The translations under genes were made by a program, and so were the position numbers. This document shows, in pieces, positions 12,001-24,000 of a stretch of DNA of 52,156 nucleotides. Each line of letters opens with the position of its first letter. Within the stretch, counting starts at the first letter, position 1. The stretch comes from Verrucomicrobiia bacterium (GTDB lineage Bacteria; Omnitrophota; Omnitrophia; Omnitrophales; Aquincolibacteriaceae): positions 1 to 52,156 of the forward strand of contig DATJFP010000014.1 of the NCBI GenBank assembly GCA_035495615.1, in the 5' to 3' direction. Under the pieces are notes generated by a model, which was not told the origin of the DNA, ran no database searches, and was given only the letters and a program-made list of their open reading frames with translations.

Positions 12001-15000
12001 GGGTCTTCGTCCGCCTCGCGCAGGATGTCCCGGAGGCGCTGGTTGTAGGCCGCCGTCGCTTCCGCTTCCACCTCCGACAGCGCCGTCGGCAAATACGTGC
12101 GGCGCGCTGCGGCGATCTTGCTCAAAATGCTCGACGGGCCGGTGCCGTACCAGATCTGCTGCAGCGCGCGGAAATGCCCGTTCAGGGCCTGACGGAAATT
12201 CTCGTCCTCCGCGGCTGTCCTCAATTCCCCGCGGTCCGCCCGGCGCGTATAAACATACGAAGGAACGCCGGATTTATTGGTAAAGACCGGGTTGGAGGCT
12301 TTCATGAAGTCTTTGAGGACGTTGGGCGTGAGGACCTGCGCCTGGTAGACGATCAGCTTCGCGCCGGGCTTCAACGTCTTCAGCTTGGCGATGAAGTCCG
12401 GACTGACGGCCTGTTTGTTATCTTTTAACTCGCCGGAATAACTCAAATCCGCGTAGAACACCGCGTCATAGCGGGCAAGGTCCGCGCGTTTGGCGGCCGA
12501 CATGAAATTGACAGGCATCACGCGGAACCGTCCCGCCTTGGTAATTTTGCGCGTGTCGGGAAGCCGCGCGAGCTTGCGGCCCATGTTCACCAGCTTCGCG
12601 TCGGTTTCGTAACTGACGCCGGAAAGCCCCCGGCCCGCGGCAGCCACGACGGCGCGGTGATCGCCTCCTCCCAGGTCCGCGAAGAGCTGGCCGGGCTTGA
12701 GCTTGGCCGCGTCCAAAAGCGTGAGCACTTCGCCGATTTCCGTAGCCTGGAACATGCCGTCGGCCGTGTGCGTGCTGTCCGTCTGATCGAAAACTTCCGA
12801 AGAAAAACCGGGAATGAGATACCCCGCGTACAGGTTTTGGTACAAATTTTCAACGCTGTAGGCGAGGCCGGCGGCGCCCTCCGCGCCCGAAGCGCGGAGC
12901 TCGGCGCGGACCGCGGGTAATTCGTCGAGCATGTGGAGCACGGTGTTCATGTTGCGGTACTGGCGGGTGGATGTTTCCAGGGCCTCGATTTGGCCGCGCA
13001 GCGCATCGGCTTCGGGGCTGGGCCCGCGGCTCTCCAATTCTCTCAGCTGTTTCTGCTTCTGCGAAAGGTCGAGAAGATCCGCGACCGCGAATTCGATGAA
13101 GTCCCGCACCGAAGGCGGCACAAGCGCGGCTCCGCGGATATTTGCGCGGATGTTGTCGACCCCGGACGCTAAGTCGTTGGTCAGCATGAAGGGAATGTCG
13201 ATGCCGAACATTTCGCCGGCCACGACGCCTAAGGCAAACACGTCCTTGCGGAAATCATTGATATAAGGATCGAATTTTTCGGCCGGCCTGACGGTGGTAT
13301 AGCCCTCCGTTCCCGCATAGGCCAGTTCCGGATGGGCCGCGTTCTGCTCCCATCCTCTTTGGAAGAAAGCATCGTGCCCGCCGTTCCTCGCATCATTAAG
13401 GAAGAGAGAAAGACTGAGATCGAAGACCATGGGCGGATGGACCCGCAAGTCTTCGACGTCCCAAAGCGGGTTGTCCAGCAGCGTGTCCGGGACCCAGAGG
13501 TTATGCGGTTTGATGTCGCGGTGGATGACGTTGTGCGCGTGCATGTACTGAAGCGTCGAGGCCACTGAACGCAGGAACAGAAGCCGCTGGCGAATGCTCC
13601 AATGCGAAACAATGCCGACGGCCTCCGCGAGAGTCTTTCCCGGAGGGAATTTCTGCTCGATCACGATGAGCTTGGACTCGTCCAGGTCCCTTTCCTGCAG
13701 CGCAAACGGAAGGTCGCGCCGCAGTCCCGCGGGGTTCAAAGCCTCGGCCACGGTCTGCATGGCGCGGAAATATTCCTTGGCATTCACGTCCGGCCCGAAA
13801 TTCCGGACAAAAGCGTCCATGCGCGGAAAAGCGGCGGCGTAGGTGATGCCTTTGTAATTGTGGGCATACACCGACTTGAAGCCGCCCGAGCCGAGTTTCA
13901 TCCTGCCTGAAATGAGCTCTTCCCTGCCGGGGAGGCTGCCTTCCGGGATTTTGTAGCGTTCGATCGCCGCCTTGAGAATCTGTTCGCGGATACGGGGATT
14001 CTGGAAAAAGTCCGCGAGATCGCCTTTGGCTTCGTCCGAGAAAAAGTGCAGGATCTCGGAAAGATGCCAGGCGAACTGGTCGGGATATTGCTGCATGAAT
14101 TCGAGCAGGCGTGAAAAACGCGGGCCGTCCGCGGTCAGGAGTTCCGGCGGCACCTCCTGCAGGGAAAGCACCCTTCTCAGATTGGCCTGAAGGCCGGCAT
14201 TCACGTACGAGCGCAGAAAACCGGGCATGTTACGGCGCAGCCATCCCGCGATGCCGCGCGTCGACGGCAGGAGCCGGCGGTGGATCGCCTCGAGGTCGGC
14301 GGCGATGCCGAGAACTCGCTGCGAGTCCTCTTCCGCGCTCCGCATCTCGCCGCGGCGCGGAAGCTCGAGAAGCTGGGGACGGAATTGCGGGCGCACGGGC
14401 TCTTTAGGCGCCGGAGGAGTTTTGGGCGGTTCGATTTTCGTCTCGTACGGACGCGGGTCGAAATCCGCGGGATGGACGACCAGCGTGAAGGACACTTTTT
14501 CGCCGTCGAGGGCCTTTTTGTTCTGGTAAACGCTGAGCACCGGCTTGAGGTCCGGCCGCGCGCCGTAGAAGTCTTTGAGCTTTTTCAGGAACTCCACCGC
14601 GAACTGCGTTCCCTGGTTCGCTTCCCAGAAAATTCCGGGAAAAACCTTGTATTCTTCCGGCGCCAGGAAATCGAATTTCCCGTTCCGTCCCGTCACGATG
14701 AATTGCAGGTGCAGCCTTTCATTCGTTTCCAGGAAATAATCATGGTCCTGGTCCATGAGATTGCCGAAAATCCGGCTCGGGTCTTTCGAACGCAGAAACT
14801 CGAGAAGGTCCGAGATTTCCGAAGTCTTTTCCAGCGGCAGCGACCGGAACCGTTCCACGGGCTCAAGGCCCTTGAAAAGACGCGGCAGGTCCGTGCGGCG
14901 CTTCAGCCAGTCGCGGCCCCAAAGGTCCCAAAGAACATAAGCGCCGATGCCTGTGAGCACGGCCAGGGCGCCGAATATCAGCGCGCCATAGGCCATTTCC

Positions 15001-18000
15001 CAAAAGTCGGATTCGGGTTCCTGCGGGACAACGGGCGCCTTCACCGCCGCGGCCTCCGGCGCCGGAACGACGGGCTTGGCCTCCGGCTCCCGCGGACGGA
15101 ATTTGAAATCCTCCGGCCTCATCTTGTCCTGCTCGTCGATATCGCCGTCGCGGTTCACGTCCTTGGGTTTGGCGGGCTGCGGCTTGAAAAGGTTTTCCAG
15201 GACTTTGAGATCCCGCTCGTCGATGGCGCCGTCGCGGTTGATGTCCTTGCCTTGATTCGTTTCCGTCCGCACGGGATTGCCTTTGTCATCGAAGAAGGTG
15301 CGGGACTTGACCGCGCCCTCTTTCTTTTCCGCCGGAGGTTCCTGGCCGATGACGCGGGACACCCACGGCGACGAAACCACCAGCGCGGCCGCGAGCGTCA
15401 GCGCCGCGAAAATCCTGGCCGGGAAACGCATCTCCGGACGCAGCGGCAGGGCTTCGGTCCGCATTTCCCCGCGCCGCGCCGTGTACTGGACGCCTTCGAA
15501 ATCCGGGTTCTCGAGCGTGCCCTCGAGAAACTGCTTGTATTCCGCCTCGGTAAACTGGAGCGTGACGCTGATGTTCTTCTTGATTTCCATCAGGATGACA
15601 CGGACCGTCTTGGCTTTGGGATCGCGCGAATACTGTTCGCGGATGGCGACGGCCGCCGTGTCGGAATCCGTGTCTTTTCCATGTCCCACCTCATACTCGC
15701 CCGGTTCGGTCAGCGTCATGGCTTCCAAAACCTTCAAAATTCCCGGTGTCACGGCGAAATCGGGAAGCTGGACGTTCTTGGGAATTTCCTGGGCCTGATA
15801 GAGCGGCGGCGCTTTCTGGACGGAGGATTGGAGCTCGATATCGAAGTCGTATTCGCTCGATTCGCTGGTTTCGATTTCGGTAAGCGCGGCGGCCGGAGCA
15901 TTTTCGAAAAGGCGCATCAGCAGGTCCCGCCGGCTGAAGGTGCGTCCGCGGTCTTCGATGGGCTTGTCCCAATCCAGCTCGTCCAGCTGGGTCAGCCACA
16001 GGTCGGTATAATCCTCGGCCATCTGCCGCAGCTGCGCCCCGCGGAAAGCAAAGAGGTCCCAGTATTTTCCGGGCCCGTACTTGGCGCGCAGGTAACGCCG
16101 CGTGAGCACCGAGGCAAGAATCTTCTGCAGCTCGATGTGGTAGACCTCCGGATTAGCGGTCCGGGCAAGGATCGTCATCATCTGGCGTTCTTCGCGGCTC
16201 GGATCGAGAGAGTAGTGGTACGGGCTGTTGTAGCGGCCATGGGAAAGGATGTTCATGAAGCGGGCATAGACTTCCGCGCCCTCCCGGATATCCCCTTCGG
16301 TCAAGCCGGAATGCTGGCGGACGAGCATCTGCACCCTCTGGGCTTCCAGCTTGATTTTCATGTTCTTTCCCGCTTTGTCGAAGCTGGCTTTTCCCAGTTT
16401 TCCGGAAGCCTTGGCGCCGGCGGGCGGAGTTTCCGGAAGCCGCAGCCGCCGGTCGCGCGCGGGAATCTGGTCGATCTTGGCCACCATTTCGTGCACTTCA
16501 TCGAGGGTTTGTTTGGCTTCGATTTTGCGCGAGAGCTCCTGGCGCCAATCCTTGTATTTTTTCCAAAGGCCGGCAAAAAAGTTCTGGATCGGCGGGAGAG
16601 GATTCAAAGCCGCGGCCATATAAAAAACGCCGGTCTTGAAAATGGCGGTCCATTTTTCCCAGCGGGTCATGTCCGTCGCCCGGGCCAGCTCATTAAGCGC
16701 GGTGTGCCCCTTCAAGGGGCTGGCGGGGAAAAGCCACAGCGCCTGGGTAAAGCCTTTGATGAACGTGCTGAACGTGTCGCTGCCTTTGCCGTCGCCGTAT
16801 TTCAGGATGATGGCGCCGATGTCGTTCAAAAGGCGCGGCATGTTGAAACGGTTCGCGCGGAAGGCCGCATTCAGCTCCTTCAGGATCTTATCCTGTTCCT
16901 TCAGACGGCCCCCTTCATAAAGGAAGACCTCTTCGATTCCGCGGAGCACGCGCTTCACGTCGCGGGTCAGGATGCCTTTGACGATTTCCTTGATCGCTTT
17001 GATCTGGTCGTGGCTGGGAGACGCGCGGCGCTCGGGAACGTTCAGCCGGCCCAGCAGGCCCACGTCGATGAAGTAAAGCGTTCCCGGCCCGACCATGACG
17101 TTGGCGGCGTGCAGGTCCGCGTGGAACACGCCTTTCACGAAAGTCTGGTAAATGAAATGATTGCGCAGGAAACGCTTGAGCGATTCCAGGTCCGTATCCA
17201 GGATTTGCTGCGCCTCCCGGCGCGTCAGCCCGCTTTGCATCATCTTCGCCAGGAGCTTCCGGTCGTCCCGGTCCGGATCGAGCAGCTTCTTCAGTTCGAC
17301 GCCGCGCACTTTTTCTTCCGCCATCGCGTGCCGCACGTCCACCCCGGCCGGCGTTTTCGACGTCGGCACCCGGACCTCGCGGAGCGTCTCGTGCTGGTAC
17401 CAGTCGTCCGGGTAATCCTTGATGGCGTCGGCCAGGTCTTTCATGTTCACCACTTCGATGCGAAAATCCCTTTCCTGGTCGATCATGTGGCGGATGCGCT
17501 GGATGATGTTGGACGGATCGAAAAACGGATTCATCTGCCGGATGCGTCCCAGCACGGCGGAGTCTTTCAGCACGGCGTCGAGGACGGCCATGTCTTCGGC
17601 GATGGTGCGGTTGATGTCGGGCCTGAGCACTTTGAAAACCACGTCTTCCCACACGCCTTCGTCGTTCAGCAGCTGGCCCGCGTGCACCTGCTTCATGGAC
17701 GCCGATCCCAGGCGCGCGCCCAGCCGGATGCGCGTCAGGTCGAAACCCGCGGCAAGGAGCGCGTCGAGGACGGCTACTTTGCTGAGAGGCTTCGCGTTGT
17801 CCTTGAGCGAACCGAGATGGGAACGCAGGCCCGCGTGCGCGACGAGCTCCTCCTGTTCCGAAAGCACCTGGCCGACCTTGACGCCGACAGGTCCGAGGCT
17901 TGCCAGGAGTGTCGTCAGGCGTTCGCCGAAAGAAAGCTTCTTCAGGTCTCTTTCCATGTCCATCATGGCCTGCATGATGGTCGCGCCGCGCCCCTCGTTG

Positions 18001-21000
18001 AAGCGCTCCACGGAAGCCACAAAGATGTCCCCTACCAGCGCGAGGACTTCCGGGCTCATGCCGGTGGAGGCCGGGTCGTTCTCCGCCGCCGGGAAAAAAT
18101 GATTGAAGATCCCGCGCGCGAATTCCCTTTTCACCACGACATCTTCCGGACGGCGCGCATTCAGCAGCCCGTTCTCCCCGGTCAGCAGGTTGTTCAGCAG
18201 GATGCGTTTCAGGGAAGGCGGCGCGTAGCGCATGTGCTTGGGCAAAAGCTCGAAATCGATGTTCTTGGTGGAGCGTGCCTGCACGAGAGGCTCCGGCATG
18301 AGATCCGGGTTCTGTGTCAAAATCCACATGACCGCGTTTTTGCGGTCCGTGCGCGACGCGGCGGACATGAGGCTCTGCACGGCCTGGAAAGCGGCATTCG
18401 CGTTGGTCAGTTCTTCGTCGTACTCGAGCTTGTGAAATTCGGAATACAGCCGCCGGGCACGACGGAAAAGCGCGGCATCGGGAAGCGCGTGGCGCTCGAA
18501 CAATTCGTCCAGCGCCGTGTCCCGCACCTCCGACGGTTCCGGAAAAGATTTTTCCAGGAATTCGAGCTCGCGCTGAAACGCGGTCTGGTCCTCCGCCGTG
18601 CGCATCTCGGACCGGACTTCCTCCGGTTCAACATTAAGCAAGACCTCCTCAGAAGCTCGGAGCTCGCGCCGGGCTTCCGTAAGCCCGGCACCGGGAATGC
18701 CCTCCTCGCCTGAAGCTCGGAGCTCGGCTTTTTGCAGGCTGCGTCCCATTTTCATCAAGGTGGCGCCGTACCGCAATTTTCGCTGCGGGTCCGCGAGCAG
18801 CGGAATGACCAGCTCGTAGAAGCTCATGATCGCCCGCACGCGGGAGGCCGTCAGCCGGATCTTTTCGTTCTGGAGGTTTTCCCATTCCAGGGGCAATTCG
18901 ATCACGCTGTCGCGCAAAAACTCGTTGATCTCTTCTCCGGAGGACGCGTCGAGGATGCCGTCGATGCGTCCCTGCGTGATCTTGGTGTGGTTGTGGATCT
19001 CCGGGAAAAGCTTCCGCTCGAAGAGGTCGATGAGGCCGTCGCGGAAAAGATTCGGCTTCGGCAGGAACTGGGCGATGGTCCGGACGGCGCCGGCAGGATC
19101 GTTTTTCCCGCCGAAGTACTGCTGCTGCACCAGGTATCTCTTGAAGATTTTTCCCTTCGGCCCCAGGACATCCACGGCGCTGGAGAAAGCTTTCAGGTAG
19201 GACTGCGTTTCCGCCGTGGCCTTGGGTTCTTTATCCACTTGCGGGATCTGGAAATCCCCCATGAGTCCCATGAAGTCAGGAAAGAACTCCAGGAAATCCT
19301 CGCCCTCTTTCGTCAGTTTGAGGAAGAAAATGTCCGACTGGTTAGTGGGCCAGATTTCTTCGGGATTGAAGCTCACGAAGCCCTGGCCGAGCCCGGAAAT
19401 AAAGGCGCCCAGCTGTCCGCGGTTGGCGAGAAACACGCCGTGCGCGTTCTTGCCCTGTTCTTCGTAGGATTTGACCTTCACGGGAAGGGCAAGCCCCCCA
19501 TTGCCGTAAACCGACGGTTTGACGGACGCCGTCATCAAGCCCTGGAAAGCCGTAGGGGTCACGCGCGCCTGCGCCGTGTCTCTTTCTTCGAGAAGGCGGG
19601 TGATGATCAGCCCGTTGAGCAGGATGAGGAAATCCGTGCCTGCCGCGGGCAGGTCCGTTTGAAAACGCCCGAACTTCACCCGCTCGGTCCCCGGAGCCTG
19701 CCGGAGCAGGCTGTTTTGGTGGACGGCGATTGTTTGGAGCTGCGCGCGCGAAAATCCCATGAGCTGCCGGAAATAAGCCTGGTGTTTCGGCGTCTTGGGA
19801 TCTTCGAAAAAGGCGATGGGAATCTGGGAATCCGGGATCGGCGTTTCATCTCGGGTTACCAGGGCGGCATCGAACTCCCCGATGGAGGGTTCCTGCTTTC
19901 CCGTTTTCCCATCCGGGACTTCGTAAGACAGGATCGCGTGCCGGCTCAAAAGCTCGATGACGGGATAAACCTCCGCGGGCGTGGGATCGGCGGCGCCGAG
20001 CATGCGCACGCGGGCATCGATGAATTGCGCCATCAGTTTGCGGTCGACCTGCGGCGCCCCGTCCTGCCGCGCGGCAAGATAGACGTTCTCGAAAAAGGCG
20101 GCGAACGAGGCCGCGTCGTCGGTGTCCTGCAGGGGTTTTTTCTCCATGTAGCCGGTCACGAGCTCGTACGCATCCGCAAAACCCACCAGGTTCGTGAAAA
20201 TTCTCATCAGGTCGGCGTGCGGCGGATACGTGATCGTTTGCCGCCCCACATAAAAGGAAGTCTGGGTCCCGACCACGTACCTGAGGATTTCCTTACGGAA
20301 ATATTTTTTGTAGATCGCGAGATGCTGCTGGAGGACGCGTTCGAAGTCGGCCGGATTCGCAGCCCCTTTGAGTTCATCCGCGAGAACCCTGTAAGCGGCT
20401 TCGGGCTTATCGAGAAACTGGAAGGAAAGGCGCTGCTTTTTCTCGCGGTCATCAACGCCTCCCCGGGCTTCAGGCGGCGTCAGGCCGTTCTCGCGCTCAT
20501 AAAGAGGCGACCGTATCTGGCTTGCCTGCGCCGCGATCCCGGCAAACTGCAGGTATTCCAGCAGCCTGTCGGTCTTGGCGCCGTAAACCTTTTCTCCCGA
20601 GGCATACTCGCCCAATTCCCTTTTCACTTTTCTGTTTTCCTCGTCGTACTGCCCTTGGGACAAGGCCCGCGGCATATCGGGAGCAAGCGCTTCCGCGCGT
20701 TTCTTGGCTTTCTGGGCAAAAGGACGGATGGAAATGTAGACCTTGTTATGCTCTTCCTTCAGGATTTCCCGGAAAACCGTGTACCGTACGGCGTCATAGG
20801 CCTTGCGCCGGTCCGCGGGCGTCGCGAGCGGCCAGAACGCCATGTTCGTCCTGTAAAAGCCGGAGTCTTCGATTTCCTCTTTCGCGGTGCCGAGATAAAT
20901 CCGGGCTTCTCCCGTCTGCCAGGTCAGCTTCTGTTCCCGGTCCAGGGTCGTTTTTCCGAAATGCGAGAAAACCGAGTACGGCACGAGCCTCAGGCTTTGG

Positions 21001-24000
21001 GCCGCGTCGGGCCTGCCTTGGAGCAGGTCCGCGACGGCCTCCTGAAGGGTCGCGGGCGCCTTGGCCCGGCCCTCGAACGCCTTTTCGAAATCCGCTTCCT
21101 CGACATCGAGGTAATGGGTTTCGAATTCGCGCCGAAGCGTGGCGATGGCCCGCAGCGCGCCAAGCTTGCGCGCCGTGGGAATCTGGGATTCGCGGATGCG
21201 GGCGGCGATGAGCGCCAGGTCGCGGCTGAGCTGCTTCCGTATTTTTTCGGGAGCTTTGTTCTTCAAGTCGTTACTGACAGTGCTGGTCAAGGTGGCATCC
21301 TGCCCGTCCAATTCCTTGACCAGGGCAACGTCGATGTCTTCGGCCATGTGCGCGCCGAGCTGGGAAGGCTTCAGTGAGCCGGAATAAAATGGAATTTCCT
21401 TGTCAAGCGCGCTTTCGATCGCATGCGCCGCGTCCAGGATATTGGCCGCGAAAACGCGCTGGGCCACGGCCTTACGGCCTTCGGGCGTTCCCGCGAGCTG
21501 CTTCTCGGAGGCAAGCACGGCTTTCTCATGGGCAATGCGGCTTATTTCCATGACCTGCCGGACGTGCCTGGCCCGGCCGAGAGCCGCTTCCAGGTCCGCG
21601 GCCGTTTTCAATTTATGGGCAAAGGCCGAGATGCCGGCCGGCCCTCCGAAATTCGAATAGGCCTTGGCGTCAAGCTCGTGGAGCGGATTGTCCCAGCTCG
21701 TCGTGCTCGGCCGCGGGCTGTTGAAATAGAGGTCCATGTTGGAAATGCGCAGCTTGGGATGCGGATGCGTGGAAAGCGTGTGCATGGCCGTGCTCTCCGG
21801 CGTGATGCGGGCCAAAAAGGACAAGAGCGGCTTGAGCATGCGCGGCGAATAGCCCTGAAAATCGCTGGGAGTTCCCCCCGGCTGCCGCCGCGGATCATCG
21901 CGCGCGTCGCGGAGGATGCGCACCGCTCCTTTGTCCGCATGCCATTCCGCCTCGCGTTTCAGGGCAAGCAGCGCCTGGATCTGCGTTTTGTTCTCCTCCT
22001 TGTTTTTTTCCCATTCCGAATAATTCAGGCCTTCGAAGGAGCTGTGCTGCAGCACGTGCGTCAGTTCGTGCGCGAAAATCGCCGCGATCATCTCTTCGGA
22101 AAATTGCGCGTCCACGCCTTCCTGCTGGGTGTAGCGCGCCAGTTCACGGATCAGGCCGGCGTGAATGTAAACGTCGTCGTGCTCAGCAAAGACAAAGGCA
22201 TTGATTTCCGGCGAATCCACGATAAACAGCTTGCCGCGGTAAGCCGGAACGCCTTCGACTTCCGCCACTTTGTTGTAGCCGTACACCACGCGGTCGAAAA
22301 TCTTGAAGATCCGCTCGACCTCGGGCATCTTCGATGTCCTCGGGAGGAAGCCGTACTCCATGCGCATGCGCTCGTGATACGTGTCGATGTAATCGTTCAG
22401 GTCCGCGCGGATTTCCTGGATCGTCTTTTTCGAGCTCTGGGAAGCGGCATTCAGGAAATCGTTGTCGTCGGCGTACACCGCGGGTGTCCGGTCGAAATTG
22501 AGTCCGCTGAGCTCGTAAGGTTCGCGGACGTGCAGCGAGACCTCGAGGCTGATGCTTTTTTTACCGCCGGCCAGCGGTGTGGATTTGGCCTGCCCTCCAA
22601 GCTGATGGAGCGGAAATCCTTTCCGGAACTCCAGGGCAAAGGCCTTGAGCTTGTCGACAAGCTGGGCGTCGTCCGCGGCGGTGAACGACAGGACGGCCTT
22701 GGCGGGCTGGCCGGGCTGGGCCGCGACGGCATTAAATTCGAGCCCCTGCGCCGCGGCCGTTTGCTGCGCAAAACCCTTGATCTGCGCGACGGCCTCACGG
22801 GTCCGCGCCTCTTCAGCCTGCTGTCGTTCCCGCTGGAAATCGGTCAATTCCGCCGCCGGCTGCGCGCGCAGTTCAGAGCGCTCCTCCTGCGGCGTGGCCG
22901 TGGCCGGTCCTTCGTCGCCATGTTCCTCGATGAAAGTTTTTTCCGCGGCATCGAACGCTTCACGGCGCTCGTTGATAAGCCGGCCCATCCGCTGCTGGAG
23001 CGCCTCGAGCGCATCGAATTTTCCGCGCAGCCAGGCTTCCCAGCCGGCTTCGCTGCGGTCCGCGGGCGCGTCGAACTTCGCGATGACGGGCGCCGCCGCG
23101 AGAATGGCCTCGGCCTCGCCGGCCCTGTCGCCGAAAACCATGGCCAGCCGGTCGCGCACCGTATCGCCGGTCAGTTCCACGGTCACGTCTGCCCGCGCGT
23201 AAAAAGGATAAAAGTGGACCACATTGAAAAGCTTCGCCAGCTCGTGCAGTTGAGAATACGCGAGCTCGATTTTTTCGCGCAGGTTCTCGAAGCCCGGCGC
23301 CACGACGACGGCGCCGTTCAGCCAGGCCTGGTGGATCGGCGGGACAGTGGAAAGATCGAGAGTCCCGTCATCGGGATACTGGTATTGAGAAGAGGTTTCG
23401 TGGTTGCCGGTCAGGTCCACGGCATAAAAGGCCGCGCCCGCGAGAGGATGTCCCGCGGGATAAGACGCCGGTCTGTCCGCGGGATCGGCCAGGAGAAGCC
23501 CGTCCATGTCGATGGCCACCGGATTTCCGTCCGGCGTGACGAGAAAGGCGTCGGGCTTGCCATCGCTCAGAAGCGTGGCCTTGCGGCCGTCCTGGGCCAG
23601 CGCGCGCTTTTTCAACGCCTCCAGAATCCTGCCGTAAATTTCGTGCTTCTGCGACAATGAAAAAGCGCGGAAATCTTTTCCGAAATTGAGTCCTGAAGGA
23701 TTCTTCACCAGAAGCAGGCGGCGTTCCTGACTCGCCTCTTCCGGTAAGGGAAGGCGGACAATACCGTGCCACAGGTACTGCGGGAAAATGCCGAGCGCGC
23801 CGTCGGCGTTGACCGCGGCAAGCGCTTCCGCGCTCCGCGTCACGGTGCGCGGCAGGCCCGCCGCCGACATCTTCATCGCGTACGACGTGCTTCCGTCCGC
23901 GGATTTTCCGACAAAAACCGTGAGAAGATGCCCGGCCTCCACGACCGGTTCCATGCGGATTGTCTGCCCGTCGATGCGGAGGTCAAAGGCTTCGCGGTCC

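Noticed and set aside
14280-18713. Antisense open frame of 1,477 codons on the plus strand, and similar long ones (6681-10070, 18732-21377, 28734-31607)
   Set aside because: They lie exactly in codon-antisense register to the giant gene and are produced by its G+C-rich codon usage; no domain or motif is recognisable in them.
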